Of a DNA stretch of 64,000 bases, positions 10,853 through 18,744 are shown piece after piece; within the stretch, counting starts at the first letter, position 1, and every line of letters starts with the position of its first letter. The stretch is taken from assembly GCA_022703505.1 (NCBI GenBank), contig JAKLDN010000007.1, positions 1-64,000 of the forward strand, in the 5' to 3' direction. The notes beneath the pieces were generated by a model. The model made no database searches. It saw only the letters and a list, made by a program, of their open reading frames with translations, and was not told where the DNA came from. A program made the position numbers and the translations under genes. The stretch comes from Spirochaetota bacterium. Its GTDB lineage: Bacteria; Spirochaetota; Spirochaetia; Treponematales; UBA12059.

Positions 10853-11599
10853 ATGAGCGAAACCTACGAAACCGGACGAAATTTTCTTCGCTCCAACTGG
10901 AGCCTGATCGAGGATCCCTGGAAGTCGGACCAGTCCAAGGGCGTGCCCGCCCCCGCCCAGGAGGAAGGCCCGAGGGAGGGCGAGCGGATCCTCCCCCTCG
11001 TTCCGGCCTCGGAGTTCAAGCCCCGGGGCGGATCCCTGCTGGACCTCCTTCGGACCCGGAAGAGCCGCCGCAAGTACACGGACGGATACCTGACCCGGGA
11101 GGAGTTCTCCTTCCTATGCTGGGCCGCCGCGGGGATCAAGGACCACAGGCCCAAGTTCTCCTTCCGTACCTACCCCTCCGGCGGGGCCCGGCACCCCTTC
11201 GACCTCTTCGCCTTCGCCGCCCGGGTCGAGGGGGTCGAGCCCGGGCTCTACCGCTACCTCCCGGTGGAGCACGCCCTGGCCCTGGTGCGCCTCGGGGACG
11301 ACTCCCATGCCCTCGGGGAGGCCCTCTGCGGCCAGGACTGGAACCCCGCGGCCGTCCTGGTCTGGGCCGCCGTGCCGTACCGTACGGAATGGCGCTACGG
11401 CCCGGTGTCCCACAAGATCATCGCCCTGGACGCGGGCCACGCCTGCCAGAACGTCTACCTGGCCTGCGAGGCCGTCGGGGCGGGGACCTGCGCCATCGGA
11501 GCCTACGACCAGGAGAAGCTGGACGCCTACCTGGGGCTGGACGGCAGGGACCGGTTCGCCCTGTACGCCGCGCCGATCGGACGGTTTTCCTCGGAATAG
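10853..11599 (+). CDS. SagB-type nitroreductase-fold dehydrogenase
   Basis: 248 aa, FMN-dependent nitroreductase fold of the SagB/ThcOx type. RKSRRKYTDGYLTREEFSFLCWAAAGI is the first flavin-binding segment, SFRTYPSGGARHPFDLFAFA is characteristic of this subgroup, and DAGHACQNVYLACEAVGAGTCAIGAYD is the C-terminal FMN region. No peptide-cyclisation partner genes (YcaO, leader peptide) are nearby, so this is a stand-alone oxidoreductase with unknown substrate. The start at 10853 has AGGAG 8 nt upstream; an in-frame ATG 30 bp earlier lacks one. Confidence 0.8.
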   Translation: MSETYETGRNFLRSNWSLIEDPWKSDQSKGVPAPAQEEGPREGERILPLVPASEFKPRGGSLLDLLRTRKSRRKYTDGYLTREEFSFLCWAAAGIKDHRPKFSFRTYPSGGARHPFDLFAFAARVEGVEPGLYRYLPVEHALALVRLGDDSHALGEALCGQDWNPAAVLVWAAVPYRTEWRYGPVSHKIIALDAGHACQNVYLACEAVGAGTCAIGAYDQEKLDAYLGLDGRDRFALYAAPIGRFSSE

Positions 11600-11620
11600 C
11601 CTCATACGAAGGAGAAACGG

Positions 11621-13222
11621 ATGAAGTCGATCACCGCGAAGATCATCCTGCTGGCCGCGGGGGCCGCCCTGGTCGTGACGATCGGGCTTTCCGCCGTTTT
11701 CGGGTACCTCTTCGTCTCCGCCTCGAACGACCAGATCTCGGCCCTGGAAGCCACCCTCCGGGAGGACTACGACCGGCTCATCAAGTCCCAGGTGGAGTCC
11801 GCGGTCTCCCTGGTCGAACGCATCGGGAAGATGCGGAACGCCGGCGAGCTCGGCCCCGAGGCCGCGGAGAAGCTGGCCCGAGACCTCCTGCGGGACCTCC
11901 GGTACGGAAAGGACGGCTACTTCTGGGCGGACACCCCGGAGGGGGTGAACAAAGTCCTCCTGGGGAACGCCTCGGAGGGGACGAACCGGTACAACCTGAA
12001 GGACGCCAAGGGCTTCGAGCTCGTGAAGGCCATCATCGGGGCGGCCCTGGCCGGCGGGGGATATACGGACTACTGGTTCCCCCGGCCCGGGGAGACGGAG
12101 GCAAATTTGAAGCGGGGCTACAGCATGCTGGCCCCCTCCTTCAACTGGGTCGTGGGTTCGGGCAATTACATCGACGACATCGAGAAGGTCGTCGGCCAGA
12201 AGCGGGCGGAGGCGGACGCCCGGCTCCGGGCCGCCGTGGGAGCCCTGGTGCCCCTGGCCGCCCTGCTCGCGGCGGTCATGGTCGTCCTGGCCGTCGTGGT
12301 CGGGCGGCGCATCTCCGCACCCCTTTCCTACGCGGTGGAGCGCGTCCGCCGAATCTCCGAGGGGGACTTGACCGGGGACTTCGACCCGGGCTTCCTGGCC
12401 CGGCCGGACGAGGCGGGTCGGATCGTCCGAGGGCTCTCGGCCATGCGGGACGACCTGTCCCGACTGATAGGCCAGGCCGCCCAGGCCTCCCGGCGGGTGG
12501 CCCTGGGGAGCGGGCAGTTCCGGGAAGCCTCGAACGGGATCTCCGACGGAGCCAGCCGGCAGGCCGCGGGGGCCCAGGAGGTTTCCGCCTCCGTGGAGGA
12601 GCTCTCCGCCACGGCCCGGCGCAACGCGGAGAACGCCCGGGAAACCGCCGGCATCGCCTCGGAGGCCGCCCGGGAGGCCGCGGAGAGCGAGGATTCCTTC
12701 CGGGGAGCCGCCCAGGCCCTGCGCTCCATCGCGGACCGGATCGGGGTTATCGAGGAGATCGCCCGGCAGACGAACCTCCTGGCCCTGAACGCCGCCATCG
12801 AGGCCGCCCGGGCCGGAGAGAGCGGCAAGGGCTTTGCGGTGGTGGCCGGGGAGGTTCGGAAGCTGGCGGAACGGAGCGGAAAGGCCGCGGAAGAGATCCG
12901 CGGAATTTCCGCGGACACCCAGAAGCAGTCGGACCGGGCCCTGGAATCCCTGGGGCGCCTGGTGCCCGCCATCCGCCGGACCTCTACCCTGGTGGAGGAG
13001 ATCGGGGCGGCCAGCCGGGAGCAGGAGATCGGAACGGAGCAGATCTCCAAGGCGGTGCTGGCCCTGGACGAGGTGGTCCAGCAGAACGCCGCCGCCGCCG
13101 AGGAGCTCGCGGCCTCGGCCGCCTCCCTTTCGGAGGAATCTGTCCGTCTGGAGAAGGCGGTATCATCGTTCAAGACCGAGGACAGGGCGCTCGCCCTGCC
13201 CGGAACGGAGGATCCGGAATGA
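11621..13222 (+). CDS. Methyl-accepting chemotaxis protein with single Cache domain
   Basis: 533 aa inner-membrane chemoreceptor. TM1 is at about residues 8-30. The periplasmic sCache_2-like domain is at about 40-195 ([41 protein letters not shown]). TM2 is at about 203-227, followed by a HAMP domain. The signalling coiled coil has the conserved hairpin [18 protein letters not shown]. Such Cache domains often bind carboxylates; the ligand here is unknown. There is no C-terminal CheR-docking pentapeptide. AAGGAG precedes the ATG. Its stop overlaps the next start (ATGA). Confidence 0.93.
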   Translation: MKSITAKIILLAAGAALVVTIGLSAVFGYLFVSASNDQISALEATLREDYDRLIKSQVESAVSLVERIGKMRNAGELGPEAAEKLARDLLRDLRYGKDGYFWADTPEGVNKVLLGNASEGTNRYNLKDAKGFELVKAIIGAALAGGGYTDYWFPRPGETEANLKRGYSMLAPSFNWVVGSGNYIDDIEKVVGQKRAEADARLRAAVGALVPLAALLAAVMVVLAVVVGRRISAPLSYAVERVRRISEGDLTGDFDPGFLARPDEAGRIVRGLSAMRDDLSRLIGQAAQASRRVALGSGQFREASNGISDGASRQAAGAQEVSASVEELSATARRNAENARETAGIASEAAREAAESEDSFRGAAQALRSIADRIGVIEEIARQTNLLALNAAIEAARAGESGKGFAVVAGEVRKLAERSGKAAEEIRGISADTQKQSDRALESLGRLVPAIRRTSTLVEEIGAASREQEIGTEQISKAVLALDEVVQQNAAAAEELAASAASLSEESVRLEKAVSSFKTEDRALALPGTEDPE

Positions 13223-13713
13223 ACGCGGCCATCGAAACGATCGCCCTGGACTACGGGGAGGGGAAGAACAACATCATCGTGGGGCAGTCCCACTTCATCA
13301 AGACCGTGGAGGACCTCGGGGAGATCCTGGCCGCGGTACCCGGGGCGAAATGGGGCCTGGCCTTCAACGAGGCCTCGGGGCCCTGCCTGGTCCGGACCGA
13401 GGGGAACGATCCCTCCCTGGTCGAGACCGCCGCGGCCTGCGCCAAGGCCGTCGGGGCGGGCCACACCTTCTACGTCGTCCTGGGGCCGGGGACCTTCCCC
13501 CTCCACGCCCTGGACCGGATCAAGTCCTGCCCGGAGGTCTGCCGGGTCTTCTGCGCCACCGGCAATCCTCTCCAGGTCCTCGTGGCCCGCACCCCCCAGG
13601 GGGCGGGGATCGTCGGGGTCGTGGACGGGTCCTCCCCCAAGGGCGTCGAGGGCGAGGCGGACAAGTCGGATCGGAAGTCCTTGCTCCGGAGGTTCGGCTA
13701 CAAGTTCGCGTGA
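13219..13713 (+). CDS. Adenosine-specific kinase (DUF355/PF04008)
   Basis: 164 aa, the usual size of the family. The archaeal member (Pyrobaculum) was described as an adenosine-binding kinase. Conserved segments are [17 protein letters not shown] at the N-terminus and [47 protein letters not shown] and the C-terminal LRRFGYKFA. It starts inside the stop of the chemoreceptor gene, so they are coupled. The biological role in bacteria is not clear. Convergent DUF2804 ends only 3 bp away, leaving no room for a terminator. Confidence 0.85.
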   Translation: MNAAIETIALDYGEGKNNIIVGQSHFIKTVEDLGEILAAVPGAKWGLAFNEASGPCLVRTEGNDPSLVETAAACAKAVGAGHTFYVVLGPGTFPLHALDRIKSCPEVCRVFCATGNPLQVLVARTPQGAGIVGVVDGSSPKGVEGEADKSDRKSLLRRFGYKFA

Positions 13714-13716
13714 CGT

Positions 13717-14754
13717 TTACCAGAGGTTCAGCACGTCCTCCGCGAAGCCCGGGAAGTCCTTCACCTTGATCTTGGTCCCGTCGTCGGAGATTGCGGTTCC
13801 CGTGAAGCTCCCGAAGACCTGGTGCTGGACCGAGCGGATCACCCCCAGGTTCGTCTCCGAGGCCCGATCCACCGCGGGCTCGAAGTCCATCTCGAAGCGG
13901 CCGTCGGAGCTGGTGAAGCGCCAGGGCTTCAGGTAGTCCGAGGTGTCGATCCGGAACTCCACCTCCGCCAGCTTGTGGATCCGTCCGTCCAGGATCAGGG
14001 CGTTCTCGCTGGCGGGGCTCCGGTCCGAGAATCCGTAGCCTATGTTCCAGCCGAAGGGCCGGCCGTCCAGATGGCCGGAGGCCGAGCCCCAGTACCACCG
14101 GTTGCGGTAGGTCCAGCGTCCCCTCCCCCAGTCCAGGGCCCCGAAATCCCGGGCGGGATCGAACTCGTAGCGACGGTCCCCGACCGTGAACCACCCGGAG
14201 GCGGGCATGCAGTTGATCTTCCGGTTGTAGTAGAAGGCCCTCCGGTTCTCCGCCCAGGAGGTGGCGATGTTCATGCTCTCCAGGCCGTCGGGCTGGGACA
14301 GGGTCACGCTTCCCGTGAGACCCTCGTCCCCCTGGGCGTTCCGGATCCCGGGGGCCGCGAAGGTCAGGATCCGCTTGCCCGGGAGGTACTCGAAATCCAG
14401 GGCCAGCTTGGAATCCGCGAAGGCGACGTGCCCGGCGTCGCTGTCGGGTCCCAGTCCGGTGCGACCCATGGGCAAGACCGAGAGGGTATCGACCTGGCAT
14501 ACATGGCGGCGCTCGAATTCCAGGAAGCAGACGGCGCAGAGCCCCGCGTAGCCCAGGTCGGAGAGGGTCAGGGTGATCCCGAATTTCCCGTCCCGGGAGA
14601 GGACGGAGTAGTAATCCCACTCCTTGATCCGCCACCAGGGAGCCTTGATCCGGGACCGGTCGTAGCGCCAGAACGGTTTCCGGGCCCAGCCTTCCTTCGT
14701 GATCCGTCCGTCCGGATCCAGCAGTTCCCTCGGTTCGGTGATCTCGACGTTCAA
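13717..14754 (-). CDS. DUF2804 family protein
   Basis: 345 aa, no signal peptide. It matches DUF2804, a family of unknown function: KEGWARKPFWRYDRSRIKAPWW and KEWDYYSVLS near the N-terminus, INCMPASGWFTVGD in the middle, GALDWGRGRWTYRN and FGWNIGYGFSD later. The family is thought to adopt a lipocalin-like or hydroxyneurosporene-synthase-like beta fold; that comes from general knowledge and is not shown here. The start is TTG, supported by GAGGGAGG 6 nt upstream. Confidence 0.85.
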   Translation of the reverse strand: MNVEITEPRELLDPDGRITKEGWARKPFWRYDRSRIKAPWWRIKEWDYYSVLSRDGKFGITLTLSDLGYAGLCAVCFLEFERRHVCQVDTLSVLPMGRTGLGPDSDAGHVAFADSKLALDFEYLPGKRILTFAAPGIRNAQGDEGLTGSVTLSQPDGLESMNIATSWAENRRAFYYNRKINCMPASGWFTVGDRRYEFDPARDFGALDWGRGRWTYRNRWYWGSASGHLDGRPFGWNIGYGFSDRSPASENALILDGRIHKLAEVEFRIDTSDYLKPWRFTSSDGRFEMDFEPAVDRASETNLGVIRSVQHQVFGSFTGTAISDDGTKIKVKDFPGFAEDVLNLW

Positions 14755-14767
14755 CGGTGCCTCCCTC

Positions 14768-15328
14768 TCACGGGCAGAAGCCGCGGTAGCGCATGTACAG
14801 GAACAGGGTGGCGGTCATGAGGGCGTGGCCGTAGTCCTCCGCGCCCACCAGGTCGATGGCCTCGTGTTCGGGCACCAGGAGCACCTCGATGTCCTCATGC
14901 TCGTCCAGGGCCTGGGGACGTTCCAGAATGCAGCCCTCGGCGATGAAGGCGTGGAAGGTGTTCGTCATGAAGGCGGGGTTGGGGGACAGAAGCCCCAGGG
15001 GAACGACGAGATCCGCCCGGTACCCGGTCTCTTCCAGGAGTTCCCGGGCCACGGCCTGGGCGGGATCCTCCCCCTGGTCCACGATGCCCCCCGGAAACTC
15101 CACGGAGAGCCTTCCCGTCCCGTGCCGGAATTGCCGGATCATCACGAACTTGCGGCCCTCGGGAGTGTCGACCACGGGGATGACCCCCGCCCAGTCCGGG
15201 GCGTTCACCAGGAAGAAGGTTCCCCGCTTGCCGTCCGGGCAGGCCCGGTCGCTGGAGGAGACGTCGAAGATCCGGCAGTCCGCGATCCTGCCGGAACCCA
15301 GTTCCTTCCAATCCGAGGGCTTGGCCAT
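14768..15328 (-). CDS. NUDIX hydrolase, ADP-ribose pyrophosphatase-like
   Basis: 186 aa. The Nudix box is perfect (G-x5-E-x7-RELLEETGY within GGIVDQGEDPAQAV...). The layout, with an N-terminal beta domain (FFLVNAPDWAGVIPVV) and FRHGTGRLSVEFPGG, matches the ADP-ribose/NDP-sugar pyrophosphatase group (NudF-like). Upstream of the ATG there is no ribosome-binding site. Instead TTGCGA-17-TACCCT ends 6 nt before the start, so the mRNA may be leaderless. Confidence 0.88.
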   Translation of the reverse strand: MAKPSDWKELGSGRIADCRIFDVSSSDRACPDGKRGTFFLVNAPDWAGVIPVVDTPEGRKFVMIRQFRHGTGRLSVEFPGGIVDQGEDPAQAVARELLEETGYRADLVVPLGLLSPNPAFMTNTFHAFIAEGCILERPQALDEHEDIEVLLVPEHEAIDLVGAEDYGHALMTATLFLYMRYRGFCP

Positions 15329-15334
15329 GGACAA

Positions 15335-15363
15335 AGGGTAGCGTATCGGTCCGCTTGTCGCAA
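15335..15363 (-). promoter_or_regulatory. Candidate leaderless promoter of the NUDIX gene
   Basis: On the minus strand: TTGCGA (15363-15358), 17-bp spacer, TACCCT (15340-15335), then 6 nt to the ATG at 15328. The predicted first transcribed base is the A of the start codon. Confidence 0.45.
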
Positions 15364-15378
15364 GCGGAAGGTCCGGTA

Positions 15379-16707
15379 TCAGTCCGAGGTCATGATCCGG
15401 AGGATCACCTTGTCCGTCTCCCGCATACCCTCCCGGCCGAGGGTTCCGATGTTCTCGATGGTCCGCTCCACGTCCTCGGAGACGAGGCCCTCCCCGTCCG
15501 CGAAAGCCCTGCCCTCGAAGGCCAGGTCCTGGGCCAGGACGGCGGCCTCCACGGCCGTGGCGATCTTGGCGGCGCAGGAGGGCTTGGCCCCGTCGCAGAC
15601 GATGCCCCCCACGTTGCCCAGGGTGTTCGCGATGGTATCGCAGATCTCGCGATAGCCCCCGCACCGGAGGAAGGCGATCCCCGCCCCGCTCCCGCAGGCG
15701 GCGCTGACGGCCCCGCAGTAGGCGGAGAGCTTCCCGATCCGGATCTTCTGCCGGATGGCCACCAGGTTGGACAGGGCCAGGGCCCGGATCAACCGTTCCC
15801 TCGGAACCCCGAGTTCTAGGGCGTATTCCACGACCGGCAGGCTGACGGTCATCCCCTGGTTTCCGCTGCCGGAATTGATCACCACCGGTAGGGAGCAGCC
15901 GCTCATCCGCGCGTCGCTCCCCGCGGCGGGGCGGGCGGCCGCCCGGACCCGCACGTCGGTGCCCCGGGTCTTGAGCAGGGTCTTGCCGACCTGGGCGCCC
16001 CAGGCATGGTTCAGTCCCTCGTCGGAAATGGCCCGGTTCATCTCGATCTGGTCCGCCAGGACCCGTTCCACGTCCGACAGGTCCGCCGTCTCGGCGTACT
16101 CCAGGATGTCCCGGATGTTGAGCAATCCCGCGCCCGAGGCCAGGGCGCCCCCCTCGACGCGGGGGCCCGCGGTCGCGTCGCCCCGGGATTCCGGCTTCCT
16201 TCCGGCTTCGGGCGCGGCGACGGAATGCCGCACGGATTCGCCGTTCCGGGAGGCTAGGGTGATGTTCGTGTGGGAGCCCTCGATGCGGACCACGGCCGTA
16301 TCGTCCCCGTCGAAGGCTTCGGCCTCGATGAAGAGGTTTTCCACCCCCTCCGCCAGGCTTACCTCGCAGTATCCCCCGGCCAGGAGTCGTCGTACTTCCT
16401 CGAGCTGGTCCGGACGCACCCCCTCCAGGACCTCCAGGCGCCGGGAGGCGTCCCCGCCTACGACCCCGGCCACGGCGGCCGCCGCGATGCCCTTGAGGCC
16501 TCCGGTGTTGGGCACCCGGACGCCCTTCACGTTCTTGACGATATTCCCGGAGCAGCGTACGCACAGGCCCTCCGGCATACGGCCCAGGATCTCCCGGGCC
16601 CGGGCCGCGGCGTAGGCCACGGCGATGGGCTCCGTGCAGCCCAGGGCAGGCACCAGTTCCTCGTTCAGGATGGCCGAATAGGCCGAGCGTATGTTTTCCG
16701 ATACCAT
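15379..16707 (-). CDS. L-cysteine desulfidase-like protein (UPF0597/CdsB type)
   Basis: 442 aa. Strong match to the UPF0597 (YhaM/CyuA) group, which includes L-cysteine desulfidases releasing sulfide, ammonia and pyruvate with a [4Fe-4S] cluster. Seen: EELVPALGCTEPIAVAYAAA near the N-terminus, NVKGVRVPNTGGLKGIAAAA, NSGSGNQGMTVSLPVVEYA, ALSNLVAIRQKIRIGKLSAYCG and CDGAKPSCAAKIATAVEAA. The cysteines in GCTEP, AYCG, FLRCGG and PSCA are candidates for cluster ligands. A poorly conserved, charged insertion lies at about residues 160-180. AGGAG lies about 8 nt before the ATG. A LUD gene lies upstream on the same strand, 212 bp away. Confidence 0.87.
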   Translation of the reverse strand: MVSENIRSAYSAILNEELVPALGCTEPIAVAYAAARAREILGRMPEGLCVRCSGNIVKNVKGVRVPNTGGLKGIAAAAVAGVVGGDASRRLEVLEGVRPDQLEEVRRLLAGGYCEVSLAEGVENLFIEAEAFDGDDTAVVRIEGSHTNITLASRNGESVRHSVAAPEAGRKPESRGDATAGPRVEGGALASGAGLLNIRDILEYAETADLSDVERVLADQIEMNRAISDEGLNHAWGAQVGKTLLKTRGTDVRVRAAARPAAGSDARMSGCSLPVVINSGSGNQGMTVSLPVVEYALELGVPRERLIRALALSNLVAIRQKIRIGKLSAYCGAVSAACGSGAGIAFLRCGGYREICDTIANTLGNVGGIVCDGAKPSCAAKIATAVEAAVLAQDLAFEGRAFADGEGLVSEDVERTIENIGTLGREGMRETDKVILRIMTSD

Positions 16708-16919
16708 GGCGCGCTCCTGCCGGGCCGCTTCGAGTCTCCCGAAGGCCCCGACGGGAGTATGTCACCGGAACGGCGGGGGGGCAACCCGGTATCGGCGACG
16801 GAACGGAACCCGATTCCCGGCCCGGCGATGTGGAAGTCCGTGCCGTGGTCCATGGCCGCCCGGGGAGGCGGCCGCCGTCGGAGGATTGCCCGGGGCGGGG
16901 ACGATACGAGATCCGGGAA

Positions 16920-17543
16920 TCAGAAGCCCAGGCTTTCCCCCACGACGACGACGACGGCCCGGCCGGGCTGCACCTCCCGCCGAATCAGGAGGATCTTCGA
17001 AGGATAGGAGTGGAAACTGTCCGGGAGTCCGTACGCCGCCCGGGCCCTCGCGCTCTCCCGGGGCAGTACGTAGTCCTCCACGCGGCGGATTCCTTCCTCC
17101 AGGTCCCTCACGATCTTGTTCGCCCCCACGACCCAGATCACCTTCGCGGACCCGTAGGCGTATGCGGGGAGCTGGCTCCCGGTCAGGGAGGCGATCACCA
17201 GGTGCCCCTCCTCGGTGAGGGCGTGGACCGACCCGACCGCCACGTCCGGAGCCGCCCCGTACTTCCGCATCTCCCGTCCGCGGGTCTTCGGGTCCATGGA
17301 GGAGAGCCGGGGTTTGACGGCGTCGAAGCGTCCCCCCTCGTTGAGGGCCTTCCCGAGGCCGATGGAGTCGACCGTCACGGAGGTCATCGTCATCACTTCC
17401 GCTCCGGCGGGGATCAATTCCAACACCGTATCCTTCGCCGCGGCGGCGTCCCGGGCGAACACCGCGTCGATGCCGTTGGCCCGAAGGGCCGCCATAGCCT
17501 TTTCGATCCGCTCCCGGGGGGCGGCCGCGCTGAAATCGTTCAT
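16920..17543 (-). CDS. LUD domain protein (LutC/YkgG-like)
   Basis: 207 aa with the LUD (lactate utilisation, formerly DUF162) fold: ERIEKAMAALRANGIDAVF, EVMTMTSVTVDSIGL, DVAVGSVHALTEEGHLVIAS, ANKIVRDLEEGIRRVEDYVLP. The family includes LutC and LutB parts of lactate oxidation complexes, but many members, like this one, are stand-alone with unknown substrate. AGGAAGGAG precedes the ATG. It is divergent from an HxlR regulator, with which it shares a short AT-rich control region. Confidence 0.85.
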   Translation of the reverse strand: MNDFSAAAPRERIEKAMAALRANGIDAVFARDAAAAKDTVLELIPAGAEVMTMTSVTVDSIGLGKALNEGGRFDAVKPRLSSMDPKTRGREMRKYGAAPDVAVGSVHALTEEGHLVIASLTGSQLPAYAYGSAKVIWVVGANKIVRDLEEGIRRVEDYVLPRESARARAAYGLPDSFHSYPSKILLIRREVQPGRAVVVVVGESLGF

Positions 17544-17572
17544 CGGGTACTCCTTCCTGCCGAATGTGGCTT

Positions 17573-17643
17573 CTCTTATCGTAGCATGTTACGAATAATA
17601 AGTTAATAATTATATTGAGCCGAGTAAAGGAAAATGCTACTAT
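17573..17643. promoter_or_regulatory. Divergent LUD/HxlR promoter region with candidate operator
   Basis: Minus strand: TTAACT-17-TACGAT reading towards the LUD gene. Plus strand: TTGAGC (17615-17620), 17 bp, TACTAT (17638-17643) with an extended TG, reading towards the regulator and ending 6 nt before its ATG. GTAGCATGTTAC (17581-17592, imperfect palindrome) overlaps the minus -10, and ATGCTAC (17634-17640) overlaps the plus -10. These half-sites are likely HxlR operators (inference). Confidence 0.5.
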
Positions 17644-17649
17644 CTAGGT

Positions 17650-17967
17650 ATGGATCAAGAAGAGCGAGAGAAGCTGTGTCCCCGGGTGCAGGCGGCCTTC
17701 GAGCTCCTGGGAAGGAAATGGACCGGACTCATCCTGCACCAGCTTCTGGAGGGGGAGTGTTCCTTCTCCGACCTGGAGCGGACGGTGCCCTCCCTCTCCT
17801 CCCGCATGCTGGCCCTGCGCATCAAGGAACTGGAGGCCGCAGGCCTGGTCCACCGCACGGTCGTGGGGGGCCCTCCGATCCGTGTGTCCTATCGCCTGAC
17901 GGAAAAAGGCCTCGCCCTGGAACCCGCCATGCGGGGCATCGAGGAGTGGGCGCAGGCCTGGACCTAG
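17650..17967 (+). CDS. HxlR-family transcriptional regulator
   Basis: 105 aa winged-helix regulator. The HxlR signature includes CPRVQAAFELLGRKWTGLILHQLLEG, SFSDLERTVPSLSSRMLALRIKELEAAGLVHR and SYRLTEKGLALEPAMRGIEEWAQ. Family members often respond to electrophiles or aldehydes and control an adjacent divergent gene. The divergent neighbour is the LUD gene, and repeated half-sites overlap both promoters. No ribosome-binding site is seen; a leaderless mRNA is likely. Confidence 0.9.
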   Translation: MDQEEREKLCPRVQAAFELLGRKWTGLILHQLLEGECSFSDLERTVPSLSSRMLALRIKELEAAGLVHRTVVGGPPIRVSYRLTEKGLALEPAMRGIEEWAQAWT

Positions 17968-18008
17968 CGCTCGGGATCCGCCGGGAGGCCCGGAGCCCTC
18001 CGCGGGGC

Positions 18009-18494
18009 TTACCGCGCCCTGCAGGCGGCCAGGTTCCGCTCGACGTACTTGAGGTGGAAGGCCCCGTGGCCGCAGTAGAGCTCCAGGAGCTGGGCCAGGT
18101 CCATCCGCCCCCTCTCGGGATGGATGACGTGGAACTCGGACCAGTCCCCGTCCAGGGCTCCGCGGCAGGTCCGCCCGATCAGGGCCCGGACCCGTTCGGC
18201 CTCCGCCAGGCACCCGATCCCGTCCAGGTCCCCGTACCGCAGCCGGGACCGCCAGGCCTCCTGGTTCCAGACCGGGATGGTGACGCCCGGCTCCGCGATG
18301 GAGGCGCGGATGCGGTACCAGCAGATCAGGTCCGCTTCCAGGAGGTGAACGAGGTGCTCGTTGATGGACCACGCCTCGGGCAGGTCCGGCTGGAATGAAA
18401 GTTCCTTGGCGGAGAGGTCCTTCACAAGGTGCCGTATGGGCTCGAAGGCCGTCTCGTACCGTACGATCAAGGCCTCTTTCTCGTTCCTGTCCAT
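18009..18494 (-). CDS. DinB-like (DUF664-type) protein
   Basis: 161 aa, four-helix-bundle DinB superfamily. The metal-binding histidines fit WSINEHLVHLLEADL (about residue 45) and LYCGHGAFHLKYVERN at the C-terminus. Family members are metal-dependent enzymes (for example bacillithiol transferases) or of unknown function. The start at 18494 follows GGGAGG at good spacing. Confidence 0.8.
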   Translation of the reverse strand: MDRNEKEALIVRYETAFEPIRHLVKDLSAKELSFQPDLPEAWSINEHLVHLLEADLICWYRIRASIAEPGVTIPVWNQEAWRSRLRYGDLDGIGCLAEAERVRALIGRTCRGALDGDWSEFHVIHPERGRMDLAQLLELYCGHGAFHLKYVERNLAACRAR

Positions 18495-18552
18495 CGTTTC
18501 CTCCCTCTGCGGCCCACCGCTTCGATGAACGATACACGAGTGTGTTTCGGGA

Positions 18553-18735
18553 ATCAACCACGGAGTACACGGAGTACACGGAGAAAGATCGAGGAGAAGA
18601 AACGACAGGATGACAGGATTTGGAAAGGATCACAGGATAAAACCATTCTTACAAATATCTTATCCTGTCAATCCGCTTTTATCCTGTTATCCTGTCGCTC
18701 TTAAGCGGGACCCTCCGTGTCCTCCGTGATTCTTT
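18553..18735. repeat. Nested composite repeat element
   Basis: Outer arms belong to the CCACGGAG family (18553-18588, and the inverse around 18710-18732). Between them sits an inverted repeat of the GACAGGAT family (18604-18640 and 18661-18696). Both repeat families thus occur as one nested palindrome between asnB and dinB. No gene is seen here. Confidence 0.75.
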
Positions 18736-18744
18736 CCAATAACC

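Noticed and set aside
16851-16873. Terminator for the LUD gene
   Set aside because: A 7-bp GC stem exists (GGCCGCC / GGCGGCC) but without a T-run; too weak to call.
18553-18735. CRISPR-like array, because short repeats recur
   Set aside because: The units are only 8-9 bp, lack uniform spacers and form inverted pairs; no cas genes in the window.
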